A stretch of 64,000 nt of DNA from JBNKVT01 sp050299335 (GTDB taxonomy: Bacteria; Pseudomonadota; Alphaproteobacteria; Rhodobacterales; Rhodobacteraceae), in assembly GCA_050299335.1 (NCBI GenBank), contig JBNKVT010000053.1:1-64000 (forward strand). The letters run 5' to 3'. The translations under genes were made by a program, and so were the position numbers. The notes under the pieces were generated by a model that saw only the letters and a list, made by a program, of their open reading frames with translations, was not told the DNA's origin and ran no database searches. Below are positions 9,124 through 18,005 of this stretch, in pieces. How positions within the stretch are numbered: the first letter of the stretch is position 1; each line of letters begins with the position of its first letter.

Positions 9124-12100
9124 GGGCGGCCTCGTTGACGCTGATTGTGATGGCCGAGGGCAGGACGGTCAGCAGTTCGGCGGCGGTAAACGTGTCACCG
9201 GTGCCGCGCTGGCCGGGGCCGAGGGCCGGAAGGGCTGGCAACACCGATTGCAGGGTCGCCCCCGTGGTCTCGACGGTGGAGCCATCCATCAGGATCGCCA
9301 GCGCGTCGAGATCGGCGGAAACCACGCCCTTGGCCGCATGAAGGGCCGCGATGACTTCCGCCGCGCTCACCGACTGGGCGAGAAGCCGGGCATCGTAGCC
9401 GAAACGCTCTTCCAGCACCGCGCGGGCCCAGAGGATGACGTCCTCGGCCAGATAGGCCGGGTCGATATCGAGATGCGCGGTCATCGCAAACAGACGCCGC
9501 TGATAGGGCTGCACGATCACCGGCCGCGCCGGGTCGCGGACCTTCTCGATGGCGGCGACGAGGTTCACCATCAGCGTGTCGCTTTCCTCAAGCTCGCCAT
9601 CCGCCTCGGGCGCAATGCTCAGATGCACCAGCTTCTCCTGCCCCGACCACAATTCGCGGGCCTGCGCCTTGCCGACCCCGGCGAAGGCCGCGGCGAAATC
9701 CTCGTAATCGGTCAGCGACACGATCCGCCCCAGCGTCTTGACCGTCGCCGGTGCATTCATCCGCGCCAGATCGAGGCTCTCGGGATCGGCCGACCCGGTC
9801 GCCGGCGACGGATTCACCACAGCCCGCACGCCCAATGGCCGCGTCTTCAGCTGGCTGATGGCCTCGGCGGCCACCTCCCCCTTCAGCCCGATGCCGGAAC
9901 GGTAGACAGCCTTGATATTCAACTCCCCCGAAGGCAGCCGCCGCCCGGTCCGCCCGTCGCCGAACCGCACCCGCGTCGTCCCGTCATCCTCGCGCTTCAC
10001 CTCGTAAACCGCGTCCTCCGCCCCCGCGAGCCCCAGCCCGCCAATCTCCTCCCAGAGCATCCCGTCAACGCGGATCTCCAGGGTCGAGGCGCGGCCCGTC
10101 TCGTTCGCCGCCGAGACGAAGGTCAGCGGCGGTTTTTTCAGCGTGAAGGTCTGGAAAGTCAGCCGCGCGTCGCCCGAACCGAGGTCTTCCTCGACCCGCT
10201 CGCCATGGGTTGCCAGCGCCACATTGGCGTTGATCCGCACGGTGGCACGGTCATAGGGATACGCCGTCGCCCCCTGCAGCAGAAGCCGCGTCACCCCATC
10301 CACATGCTGGATTTCCGAGATGATATGCGTCTCGCGGCCCATGATGCCTTCCGCATCCCGCCGCGCCCCGCTCAGCGAGACCGGGCGGCCCCGTTCGAGG
10401 TCCAGATAAAGCCCGTCAAGCTCGACCGAAGCCACCCCTTGCTCCATCTCCTCGGGCAGCGGCACGCCGGAAAGCGGCGTGAGCTGCGAGACGGCGTAAA
10501 GCTGCGCGCTGCGGAACTTGAAGCTGTTGTAGATGCTCGGCTGGGTCGGGTTGCGTTCTATGGCACTGCCGTCCGGTGCCCTAAAGGCCACCCCGGTCGC
10601 CTTGCCGGAAATTGCGTAATCGGCCCGCGATTCCAGCGCCGCCCCGGTGACCCGAAGCCCGGTTGCCGCCCCGTCGGAATTCTCCAGGATCGCCCAGGAA
10701 TTCGGCTGTAAAGTCTTGATTTCGCGATCAAGATAGGCGTGGGACGCCCCGGTCAGCACTTCGCGCTTGCCGTTCAGCCAGACGGTATTGGTCTCCCAGG
10801 TGTTAGTATAAGGCCCCTTGTCCGGTGTGCCGTTTGCCTTGTCGCCATAGTTCAGCGTCGCCCAGTCCTGCGCCGTCGAGCCATAGAACCCCGAACTGTC
10901 CCGCATCACATGCAGCCCGAGCGCCACCTCGTCCTCGACCGGACGCCGCAGCGGGATCAGGACGCGGCGGATCAGCGTCATCATCCGAGCCCGCGGCCAG
11001 GCCTGCGAGCGGACCAGCGCGTTCAGCCCGTCGCCCGACCAGACCGCGCCGCGCACATGGGTCGTGATCGCATTGGTATCGAGCGTCACCCGCGTCTGCG
11101 GCATCCGCCCGATCCGCAGCATCGGCAGGCGCAGACGCGGCACCCGGCGGGTCTTTTCGGGGGCCTCGCCGTTGCGGGTCAGAACGACCCGGGTGATCGA
11201 AAACGCCCGGTCCTCGGAGGCCGAGACCACCCGCAGCGGCATGGCGGTGACCTTGGCCCCGTCCGCCGGGGCTTGTGCCACCGCCAGAATGCGGGTGCCA
11301 GGAGTGAGGTTCAGGCCGAGACCCGTGAGGTAAACCTCGTCCACCGGCAGGGCATGGAGGACCGGTTCGATCTCGGTATTCGTGGCACTGTCCTCAATGC
11401 GCTTGGCGAGTGCGGCCGGCAGGTCGAGGTCGCGGACAAGCGGGTGGTAGGGGGCGAGCTCGCTCTCGGCGGTGATTGTGACGAGATCGGGATCGTTCAG
11501 CGCCGCCTCGTCGAAGGAACCGTCGAGATCGAAGAGGTAGAGCGTACCGTTTTTTGGGTTCTCCTCGTCCCCTTCGGCCGGGGTTTCATGGAACAGCACC
11601 AGATTCTGCGGCCGTTCGCGGCGGGCATTGATATCGTTCCACTCGGCCCGCGCGGTGATTTCCTCCACCGTTTCAAAGATTTGCGGCATCTCGTCCTTCT
11701 TGGACGGGATCGACATGGCCTGCACGCCGGACGCCACCTGCACCACCCGATAAGGATCGTCCGCATCCTCGACGGTGAAGGCGAGATGGGCACTGGCCGC
11801 CACACCGGGGGCCAGCTCGTAGCCGATCATCCTTGCCAGTTCGAGGACCGAGCGCCGCTGCGTCGCGGTCCCGATGAAGCCCTCGTTCGCCACCCGTTCG
11901 GAATAGAAAGCCAGCACATCCGAGGCCATCGCCCAGGCGTCGATGAGGCTGATCGTCGGGTCCGAAAGGTCGCGGGTCCGCAGGCGCTCCAGCGGCTCCA
12001 GCACCGCCTTGGTATCCGGATCAGTGACCCGCTGGCGCGGCAGTTTCCAGGTCATCCGCCCGAAAGCCTCGGGCTGGGTGGTAATACGGTAGTCCAGCGC

Positions 12101-12175
12101 ACTCAGCCCGGCACGGTTCTCAGGCCGCTTCGGGTCGTGATCGGTGCCGCCACAGGGAGAAATCTTGTCAGCCAT
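9116..12175 (-). CDS. Putative baseplate assembly protein (second J-type wedge protein)
   Basis: The 1019-aa protein is typical of the large 'putative baseplate assembly protein' family of eCIS clusters (Afp11/12 region). Near the N-terminus LSDPTISLIDAWAMASDVLAFYSERVANEGFIGTATQRRSVLELARMIGYEL is the classic opening in which the chain commits to wedge formation. Toward the C-terminus are VYEVKREDDGTTRVRFGDGRTGRRLPSGE and a baseplate-J-like segment with RIVSLTDYEDFAAAFAGVGKAQA. It would form part of the baseplate wedge around the spike. It begins 2 bp after the previous J-like gene and overlaps the next one. Confidence 0.88.
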   Translation of the reverse strand: MADKISPCGGTDHDPKRPENRAGLSALDYRITTQPEAFGRMTWKLPRQRVTDPDTKAVLEPLERLRTRDLSDPTISLIDAWAMASDVLAFYSERVANEGFIGTATQRRSVLELARMIGYELAPGVAASAHLAFTVEDADDPYRVVQVASGVQAMSIPSKKDEMPQIFETVEEITARAEWNDINARRERPQNLVLFHETPAEGDEENPKNGTLYLFDLDGSFDEAALNDPDLVTITAESELAPYHPLVRDLDLPAALAKRIEDSATNTEIEPVLHALPVDEVYLTGLGLNLTPGTRILAVAQAPADGAKVTAMPLRVVSASEDRAFSITRVVLTRNGEAPEKTRRVPRLRLPMLRIGRMPQTRVTLDTNAITTHVRGAVWSGDGLNALVRSQAWPRARMMTLIRRVLIPLRRPVEDEVALGLHVMRDSSGFYGSTAQDWATLNYGDKANGTPDKGPYTNTWETNTVWLNGKREVLTGASHAYLDREIKTLQPNSWAILENSDGAATGLRVTGAALESRADYAISGKATGVAFRAPDGSAIERNPTQPSIYNSFKFRSAQLYAVSQLTPLSGVPLPEEMEQGVASVELDGLYLDLERGRPVSLSGARRDAEGIMGRETHIISEIQHVDGVTRLLLQGATAYPYDRATVRINANVALATHGERVEEDLGSGDARLTFQTFTLKKPPLTFVSAANETGRASTLEIRVDGMLWEEIGGLGLAGAEDAVYEVKREDDGTTRVRFGDGRTGRRLPSGELNIKAVYRSGIGLKGEVAAEAISQLKTRPLGVRAVVNPSPATGSADPESLDLARMNAPATVKTLGRIVSLTDYEDFAAAFAGVGKAQARELWSGQEKLVHLSIAPEADGELEESDTLMVNLVAAIEKVRDPARPVIVQPYQRRLFAMTAHLDIDPAYLAEDVILWARAVLEERFGYDARLLAQSVSAAEVIAALHAAKGVVSADLDALAILMDGSTVETTGATLQSVLPALPALGPGQRGTGDTFTAAELLTVLPSAITISVNEAAHA

Positions 12176-12177
12176 CC

Positions 12178-14691
12178 TCAGCGCCCTCCCTCGATGATGA
12201 AGCGGATACGGCCAAGTTCGGGACGCGAGGGGTCGTTATCGAGCCTTGCGATCTCGCCGCCGGCAATCGGGATCGCCCCGGCATCGGCATAATCGACCCC
12301 CGGCTGGTCGGCGCGGGAAAAATGGCCCACAGGGTTGCCCTCCTCGTCCTTCGGCCCGATCCAGCCGACGCCGTCAATCTCCATGGCGCGGGCGATGAGG
12401 GGCGACAGGGCGACATCCTCGCCGAAGCCGAGTACATCGGGATGGAACAACCCGCGCTGCCCGTCGGCGAGGTCGCTGTCGGAGAAGAGCGCCAGAAGGT
12501 CGCGCTGGATGTCGCCGGGATAGGCATCGGGACGGGCGCAAACGAAAAGGCGGATGTCGAGGGGGACGAAGACCGGCGAGACGATCTCCAGATCGTGCCC
12601 GGCAAGCCGGTGGTCTTCGAGCCAGCCCCGGATTTCGGTCTCGATCCCGGCATCCACTTCGCCGCCGCCCTCAAGGTCCAGCGCCAGCGTGATCGTGTGC
12701 CACGAGCCGGTCCAGCGGCGGCGGCCATAGGCGCGGGCAACGGCAGGATGCTCGGCGGCGCGGATTGCGTAATCCTCGACAGTGACGGCGCGGCGGGGCT
12801 TGCGGAAGGCCTGCGGGGCCGAGACCTGAATGGCCGTGCGGGCCTCGCGGTCGGTGCCGCCCAGGGCCGGGATCGGGTTTGTGACCGCCCCGATACCTGC
12901 CCCATCACCGATGACGATATGCGCGATGGCTTCCGCCCCGATATTGCCACGCGGCCCGCCGCCATGGCGCAGACGGGCGGTGAAATCTTCTAGGCTGCCG
13001 GGGGCGCGACCCAGAACGCCGTCGCCGAAGCGGACATAGGCCGCGCCCGGCTCGGTGCCGGGCTCGACGGTGACATGCGGCGCGAACCGGTCGGAGGCGA
13101 GGAGATCAGGAACCGAAATCCATGTCTCGCCGTCGCCCGTGAGCCTGAGGTCGGCGACGGGCGTGCCGGTCGGGTCAATGGATGCAGCGGCGGAGGTGTC
13201 GCGGGCAGCTTCGGGCGCAAAGGGCACCGAGCGGACAAGCCGGGCGGTGTTGAGGCGCAGCCGCAGCGCCTGCCCCGGCCCGTCATCGGGGGCGAGGCCG
13301 TTCTCCAGCGGGCTGCCCGAGGCAATCTCGTCCTCGAAGGCGGCGGCCCCTTTGACCCCGTAATCCACCCAGCGGCCCTCATCGGCGAGAAGGACGTTGC
13401 CGCGCGCTACCGAGAAGGGCTTGCCGCCGACCTCGCCGATGGGCAGGGCGAAGCGCAGGGCGTCTCCGGCATGCCAGCGGATTTCCGTGAGGTCGGTGGC
13501 GAAGACCGGGTCGTGGCGCTGCACCGGGTCTTCAGAGAGGCGGACAAGCTGACGGTGGGTCGGATCGGGCGGGTCCTGTTCGGTGCCACCGAAGGGGATG
13601 CGTTCCTCGAGGATCAGAAGATCGCCCTTGGCGAGGCCCAGCGAGGCAGGCGAACCGATCAGATGTGCGGTGGTTGCCCCCGGCAGCAGGCAGCAATCCT
13701 CGTCGCCCCAATCGTGGAAGCGGATGGCATTGCGGGATTTTTTCAAAGTCGCCAGCGGCTCCATCGCCTCGAAGACCACCGAACCCCGCGCGATCAGGTC
13801 CTCGAATTGCTCGGCGTTGCGCGGCAACACGGCGGCGAGCGGCGCGCCGGGATCGGCAGGCGGGGTCAGGAACCGCGTATGGGTCTCGATCACCGGGTCC
13901 GGACCGGCGCGGTCGGCACTGGCGGTGACGGCGATGGCGGTGCGGGCGTTCCGCCCCTCCCCGGCGCGGTACCCCAGAAGCCGGGCGTGGCGGGTCAGCG
14001 ACTGGCGATAGCGGGCGCGGGCGAAGAAGGCTTCAGTGCCGATGGCGTCCTGGAACCAGCTGGTCTTGTCGGCGGCATCGGCCAGCGCCTCGACCAGGGT
14101 AACGCCGAAATCCGCCGGATTGCGCTCGTCCCAGCCGGGCATGGTCGCCGACATGCGGTCGAGCATCAGCTGGCGGAAGCCGTTGAAACCGCGTGTCAAA
14201 TAGTCGGTGGGCGGGCCCTCGGGCCGCGCGGGTGGCGGCGGAGCGGGCGGCTTGCAGTCGAAATCCGAAGGGCATTCGACCTTGAAGCCGAACTCGACCG
14301 AGGACAGTTGACGGTCCATGTTGAAGGGCGGCTCGGGGTCGATGACCGATTGGCGCAGCGACAGCAGATAAGGCGAAAAGTCTCCGGACGTGTTCAGGGT
14401 CAGCCGCAGGGTCTTGCCGTCCGGTTGCGCGGCAACCCCGGTGACCTCGATCCCGGTGATCCGCACCCCGCCGGTGATGGCGAAATTGTCGGTGTCGAGG
14501 AGGCCAAGGCCGTCCGGCTTCAGGAAGGCGATGTCGAGGAGGCGCTGGCGAAGGTCCGCACTCGGCGCGTCACTGTCGAGAACTTCAACGAAATCAATAC
14601 CGTTGAGAAGGACCCCGCCGCCCATATCGGCGTCACTGTCCTGCACCCGCTGACGGCGGAGCGAGGTGCCACAATGGAAAACCTCGCTCAT
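12178..14691 (-). CDS. Baseplate J-like wedge protein (Afp11/gp6-like)
   Basis: The 837-aa protein contains the baseplate J/gp47 pattern: WDERNPADFGVTLVEALADAADKTSWFQDAIGTEAFFARARYRQSLTRHARLLGYR near residues 180-245, FGDGVLGRAPGS in the middle, and the AFRKPRRAVTVEDYAIRAAEHPAVARAYGRRRW block that is diagnostic of J-like wedge subunits. The family forms the baseplate wedges that tie sheath to spike. The start codon overlaps the gp25 gene stop in an ATGA, and the C-terminus ends 2 bp before the next wedge gene. A proline-rich linker (PPAPPPPARPEGPP) near residue 150 separates an N-terminal extension from the conserved part. Confidence 0.9.
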   Translation of the reverse strand: MSEVFHCGTSLRRQRVQDSDADMGGGVLLNGIDFVEVLDSDAPSADLRQRLLDIAFLKPDGLGLLDTDNFAITGGVRITGIEVTGVAAQPDGKTLRLTLNTSGDFSPYLLSLRQSVIDPEPPFNMDRQLSSVEFGFKVECPSDFDCKPPAPPPPARPEGPPTDYLTRGFNGFRQLMLDRMSATMPGWDERNPADFGVTLVEALADAADKTSWFQDAIGTEAFFARARYRQSLTRHARLLGYRAGEGRNARTAIAVTASADRAGPDPVIETHTRFLTPPADPGAPLAAVLPRNAEQFEDLIARGSVVFEAMEPLATLKKSRNAIRFHDWGDEDCCLLPGATTAHLIGSPASLGLAKGDLLILEERIPFGGTEQDPPDPTHRQLVRLSEDPVQRHDPVFATDLTEIRWHAGDALRFALPIGEVGGKPFSVARGNVLLADEGRWVDYGVKGAAAFEDEIASGSPLENGLAPDDGPGQALRLRLNTARLVRSVPFAPEAARDTSAAASIDPTGTPVADLRLTGDGETWISVPDLLASDRFAPHVTVEPGTEPGAAYVRFGDGVLGRAPGSLEDFTARLRHGGGPRGNIGAEAIAHIVIGDGAGIGAVTNPIPALGGTDREARTAIQVSAPQAFRKPRRAVTVEDYAIRAAEHPAVARAYGRRRWTGSWHTITLALDLEGGGEVDAGIETEIRGWLEDHRLAGHDLEIVSPVFVPLDIRLFVCARPDAYPGDIQRDLLALFSDSDLADGQRGLFHPDVLGFGEDVALSPLIARAMEIDGVGWIGPKDEEGNPVGHFSRADQPGVDYADAGAIPIAGGEIARLDNDPSRPELGRIRFIIEGGR

Positions 14692-15047
14692 AGCTGGCCC
14701 TCCACGGTCGTACGGCGCTCCAGCGGGTCGCCGATCAGGGCATAGACCACATCAACCTTCAGCAGGTTCTCGATCGCCTCGGCGCGGACGGCGCGGACTT
14801 CGATCACCTCGGCCAGCCATTGCTGCAGCGCCGCCTGCACCATGTGCTGGGCGGCGGCGGCGATCTCGGGGGCGTTCTCGGAGAACAGCATCTCGTGCAT
14901 CCCGGCGCCGAATTCGGGCCGATTGATCCGCTCGCCCTTGCGGGTAAAGAGCACCTGCTCGACCATGTCGCGGATCTGCGCCTCGCGGGTCACACTGGCC
15001 GTGGTGCCGGTGGGGGCGATCCGGTAGGGGAAGGCAAACCCGGTCAT
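14688..15047 (-). CDS. Baseplate wedge protein gp25-like (Afp9-like)
   Basis: A 119-aa protein of the GPW/gp25 family, which nucleates sheath assembly at the baseplate in phage T4, T6SS and eCIS. Seen directly: the central RDMVEQVLFTRKGERINRPEFGAGMHEMLF, matching the family's conserved core (LFTxxGERxxRPxFG), followed by a helical stretch and a beta-strand C-terminus. The ATG at 15047 overlaps the PAAR-like stop as ATGA, which settles the start against a longer open frame reading upstream. Confidence 0.92.
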   Translation of the reverse strand: MTGFAFPYRIAPTGTTASVTREAQIRDMVEQVLFTRKGERINRPEFGAGMHEMLFSENAPEIAAAAQHMVQAALQQWLAEVIEVRAVRAEAIENLLKVDVVYALIGDPLERRTTVEGQL

Positions 15048-15379
15048 TTCGCCAGCACCTTGGTTTGCGGCGAGGACCAGACGACGGGGCCGTTGGGGAT
15101 CTGTTCGCCGGATTTGCATAGGTCGGCGGGGTTGAGCAGCAGGACCGGTGTGCCGCCCGATGTGACCGAGGTCGCGGCCTTGGTCAGTTCCGCCGTCACG
15201 CAAGGCTGCGGTTTGCCGTTGGGCAGCGTGAAGGGACAGCCCGACACCATGCCCTTGTCGCCCATCAGCGCCGCCGGAGTGCCGTCGATCAGCAGTTTCG
15301 CCCCGCTGGCGGTGATCGTCGCCGGCACCGAATGCGGGCAGGTGATGACGGTGCCCTGGGTGACGATCGGCGTGGTCAT
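15044..15379 (-). CDS. PAAR-like spike tip protein
   Basis: The 111-aa product (MTTPIVTQGTVITCPHS...) has the layout of the PAAR-like proteins that cap contractile spikes: a strand-rich N-half with a GxxxTCPHS start, LLIDGTPAALMGDKGMVSGCPFTL in the middle, and Cys/His residues (CPH, GCPF, PCV, LC) able to bind a metal at the tip. It lies exactly where Afp10 lies in characterised eCIS loci, between the gpV-like spike and gp25. Both flanks are ATGA overlaps, so the start at 15379 is secure even though a longer frame exists. Confidence 0.85.
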   Translation of the reverse strand: MTTPIVTQGTVITCPHSVPATITASGAKLLIDGTPAALMGDKGMVSGCPFTLPNGKPQPCVTAELTKAATSVTSGGTPVLLLNPADLCKSGEQIPNGPVVWSSPQTKVLAK

Positions 15380-15891
15380 GGCAGCACCTTCAGATTGCCA
15401 TTGTTGACCGTGACGCCGTCCATGCCGATAGCGACCTTCGAGCCGCCGAATTCCAGCTCCATCGCCGTCGCACTGGCCGCCAGCTTCGCCTCCCCGGCGG
15501 CGGTGGTGACCGTCAGGGTCAGCTCGCCCAGGCCCGGGGCGTCCATCACCTCCAGCCGGAAATGATCGCCTGCCCAGACCTTGGTCAGTTGCTGGGTCGG
15601 GCCCATCGGCGCCGGTGTGTCCCCGGCATCCCAGAACCCGCCGGTCCAGACCGGGTAATCGGGGTCGCCGCGCTCGAATTCCACCCAGACATTCGCCCCG
15701 GACGGCGGGATCGAGAAGAACCCCACCGACGGCCCCGCACCGGGCAGGCACGGCATCGCCCAGGACAGCGTGCCGTCGCCATAGACATCGGCCACCGAGA
15801 CCTGCACCCGGCCGAGACCCAAGGGATCGAGATTGTTCTCGACCTTGCCGCGATACTTGCCGAAATAGGTGGGGCAGCCATGGTCCTTCAT
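15376..15891 (-). CDS. Baseplate assembly protein V / spike OB-fold protein (Afp8 C-part)
   Basis: The 171-aa protein begins YFGKYRGKVENNLDPLGLGRVQVSVADVYGD, the gp5/gpV OB-fold opening, and continues with PSGANVWVEFERGDPDYPVWTGGFW, the most conserved gpV motif. The C-terminal third is a run of short strands (LELEFGGSKVAIGMDGVTVNNG) expected for the start of a beta-helical needle. In Afp/PVC the hub and spike are one VgrG-like chain; here they are split in two, the gp27-like part being the upstream gene. ATGA overlaps occur on both sides. Confidence 0.92.
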   Translation of the reverse strand: MKDHGCPTYFGKYRGKVENNLDPLGLGRVQVSVADVYGDGTLSWAMPCLPGAGPSVGFFSIPPSGANVWVEFERGDPDYPVWTGGFWDAGDTPAPMGPTQQLTKVWAGDHFRLEVMDAPGLGELTLTVTTAAGEAKLAASATAMELEFGGSKVAIGMDGVTVNNGNLKVLP

Positions 15892-17060
15892 ACCGGAGCC
15901 ACCTCCGGGGTCACGACCGGGACGAGCGGATAAAGCCCATCGCCATGTAACTGAAACTGTTGGGTATATTCGCCGGGCTTCAGAATGTGCCGGACCTCGG
16001 CGACGGTATAGATACCGTTATAGATCATCCCCAGCCCCCTGATCTGCACGCTGTGATACGGCTTCAGGATCGAATTGTAGCGGGTGTTGTCGACGGTTCC
16101 GGTGACTTTAATCACCTTGGACGCACTCTCGTTCACCACCCCCATCAGCCGGGCCATCACCTGGGCCATGTTGAGGCCGGATGTGTCCACCTGCTTCTCC
16201 TTCATGCTGCCCATCTGGGTCAGCGCCTCGGGCATCGCCGAGGACGGGAACGCGGTCGAGGTCGGCATCTGCAATTCGGTCACCTGACCCGTGGCCCGGT
16301 CCTGCACCTTGGCCCGCGCCGCCGTCAGGCTTTCGCCGTCATGCTCGACCGTCACATCATAAGCGTCCGACATCGGCCCGAGATTGACCGAGATCGGCTT
16401 TTGCGGCACCCCCGGCCGCGGCACCGGGCCGAAATAGAGCTGGCTGGCGCCCGGCGCCGGTCCCGGATCGATGAAGACCTTGTAGCCATGCCGGTCGGCC
16501 ATGCGCCGCAGATAGGCGAGATCGGTGCAGCTTTGATGCGGCGTGCGGTCCAGAGGGATCGGCGGGTCGATGACCGTGGGCGGCATCACCACCGGCAACA
16601 CCCCGTAGGTCGCATAATTGGCGACGATCTTGTTGGCGATGATGGTCTCGTCCTGGGCCGGATGCTGCTCGCGCTTCTCCTCCTTGTCCATCAGGTAGGT
16701 CAGGTCGCGGCCGAGCATGATATAGCGGCCCTCGTTCTCGCCCTCTCCGGGCAGATACTGGGTCTTGGTGATGACCCCGTCGAAGATCGGCGTCGGCATA
16801 ACCCCGTTCCAGACGGTCACCGCCATCCGCGCCCCGCGCTGGAACCGCGGATCATCAACAAAGGGTGGTCCCATCACCCCAAGCGGCCCCTCGCGACCCG
16901 CCAGCAGCGAGACCTTGAAACCGGACGGCCCCACCATCGACGAACGGATCTCGATCTCCTCGATGGCCTCCATCATGCCGAGCGGCGCCGGCACCACCAC
17001 CGGCCCCATGCCGAGCAGGATCGAAGCGCGGATGCCGAGGATATTGCCGATGGCGCCCAT
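15888..17060 (-). CDS. Hub protein, gp27/gpD-like (VgrG N-part)
   Basis: The 390-aa protein matches late-control gene D/gp27-type hub proteins. It has an N-terminal barrel (AIEEIEIRSSMVGPSGFKVSLLAG), GDGVITKTQYLPG-type strands, and the conserved TDLAYLRRMADRHGYKVFIDPG that aligns with the hub signature 'L.ylr.lA...Gy..y'. The C-terminus (IYNGIYTVAEVRHILKPGEYTQQFQLHGDGL) carries the second barrel end typical of gpD. It forms the trimeric adaptor between the hexameric tube and the spike. Its ATG follows directly on the TGA of the LysM-like gene with no gap, and its end overlaps the gpV gene. Confidence 0.88.
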   Translation of the reverse strand: MGAIGNILGIRASILLGMGPVVVPAPLGMMEAIEEIEIRSSMVGPSGFKVSLLAGREGPLGVMGPPFVDDPRFQRGARMAVTVWNGVMPTPIFDGVITKTQYLPGEGENEGRYIMLGRDLTYLMDKEEKREQHPAQDETIIANKIVANYATYGVLPVVMPPTVIDPPIPLDRTPHQSCTDLAYLRRMADRHGYKVFIDPGPAPGASQLYFGPVPRPGVPQKPISVNLGPMSDAYDVTVEHDGESLTAARAKVQDRATGQVTELQMPTSTAFPSSAMPEALTQMGSMKEKQVDTSGLNMAQVMARLMGVVNESASKVIKVTGTVDNTRYNSILKPYHSVQIRGLGMIYNGIYTVAEVRHILKPGEYTQQFQLHGDGLYPLVPVVTPEVAPV

Positions 17061-17363
17061 TCAGCGGCCCGCCAATGCTTCGGGCGAGGGGATGACCAGC
17101 TCGTCCCCCGGCGTCTCGGTCAGCTGGTCGGGATGGGCGGCGGTGTTGGCATTGGCGAGCATCCACCAGGCCGTGGCCTGCCCATAGGCGCGGGCCGCCA
17201 GCGTGTCGGGCCGGTCGCTGTCGGTGACCCGGTGGGTCTGGGCGGCGGCATGGTCCTCGGGATGGGGCAGGATCGGCGGGATGATATGACGGACGGTCGT
17301 CCCGTCCGGGCGCTTCAGCTCGGTCTGCGGGGTGTTGGCGTAGCGGGAGTTGCGGTCGATCAT
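17061..17363 (-). CDS. LysM-like/gp53-type adaptor protein
   Basis: A 100-aa protein containing a degenerate LysM/tail-X-type motif: RVTDSDRPDTLAARAYGQATAWWMLANANTAAHPDQL followed by GDELVIPSP, i.e. the 'D.L..iA...yG....Ww.Ia.aN....P..l..G..L.iP' pattern of baseplate LysM proteins (Afp7/Pvc7, T4 gp53). These connect the hub to the baseplate wedges. It starts 9 bp after the CIS_tube gene and is followed directly by the hub gene. Confidence 0.82.
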   Translation of the reverse strand: MIDRNSRYANTPQTELKRPDGTTVRHIIPPILPHPEDHAAAQTHRVTDSDRPDTLAARAYGQATAWWMLANANTAAHPDQLTETPGDELVIPSPEALAGR

Positions 17364-17372
17364 TTGCGGGCC

Positions 17373-18005
17373 TCAGACGTTTTCGATTATGTTGTCGACA
17401 CTGGCGACGGTGGCCATGGTCTCCTTGATGACCTGATGGGTCAGGAAGGCCCAGTAGCCGGGATTGACCATGGAAAGATCGTTATAGGTCAGGACCTTCA
17501 TCGACACAGAGACATCGGCCCGGATCGGGTTGAGTGCGGTGTCATGAGCGGTCTCGGTGATCGACAGACTCTCGATCTTGACCGGCACCACCTTGCGCCA
17601 GCCATAGATGAACAGGGTCAGCGGAGCGGCCGGCGGCACCACCTCCATCGTGCCAGCGAGCATCAGCGCCTGGTTGATGGCGACGGCAATGGTCTTCGGG
17701 TAAACCAGCATCTCGAGCGCGGCCAGATACCCCGCGATCCCACCCCCCAAAGGCCCGGTCTTGCCTTCCTCCATCTGGTCGATCAGGTCCATCTTCAGAC
17801 TGGCGCTGATGGTCTCGGCAGGCGGCCCCGACAGCCGCAGCGGCTCGGCCTTGCCGCCACCGGCGGCGGAGTAGTTGGGCGTTATCGAGCGGCTAAGCTG
17901 CTCGGGGTTGTACTGAAAGATCGCCACCGACGAGATCGGGTTGAAGATGTCGATCCCGACAATGGCGCCCTTCTGGACCTGGGGAGAGCGGGTGAAATTG
18001 GTCAT
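17373..18005 (-). CDS. CIS_tube-type adaptor protein (Afp5/Afp7-like)
   Basis: The 210-aa protein contains VAIFQYNPEQLSRSITPNYSAAGG, the signature of the contractile-injection-system tube (CIS_tube) family that forms the tube-initiator/adaptor ring above the hub. The central LSGPPAETISASLKMDLIDQM and the C-terminal NPIRADVSVSMKVLTY also fit. The start at 18005 (MTNFTRSPQ) overlaps the stop of the DUF4157 gene as ATGA; a longer frame upstream is rejected on that ground. Together with the 100-aa LysM-like protein it does the work of a single Afp7-type protein. Confidence 0.85.
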   Translation of the reverse strand: MTNFTRSPQVQKGAIVGIDIFNPISSVAIFQYNPEQLSRSITPNYSAAGGGKAEPLRLSGPPAETISASLKMDLIDQMEEGKTGPLGGGIAGYLAALEMLVYPKTIAVAINQALMLAGTMEVVPPAAPLTLFIYGWRKVVPVKIESLSITETAHDTALNPIRADVSVSMKVLTYNDLSMVNPGYWAFLTHQVIKETMATVASVDNIIENV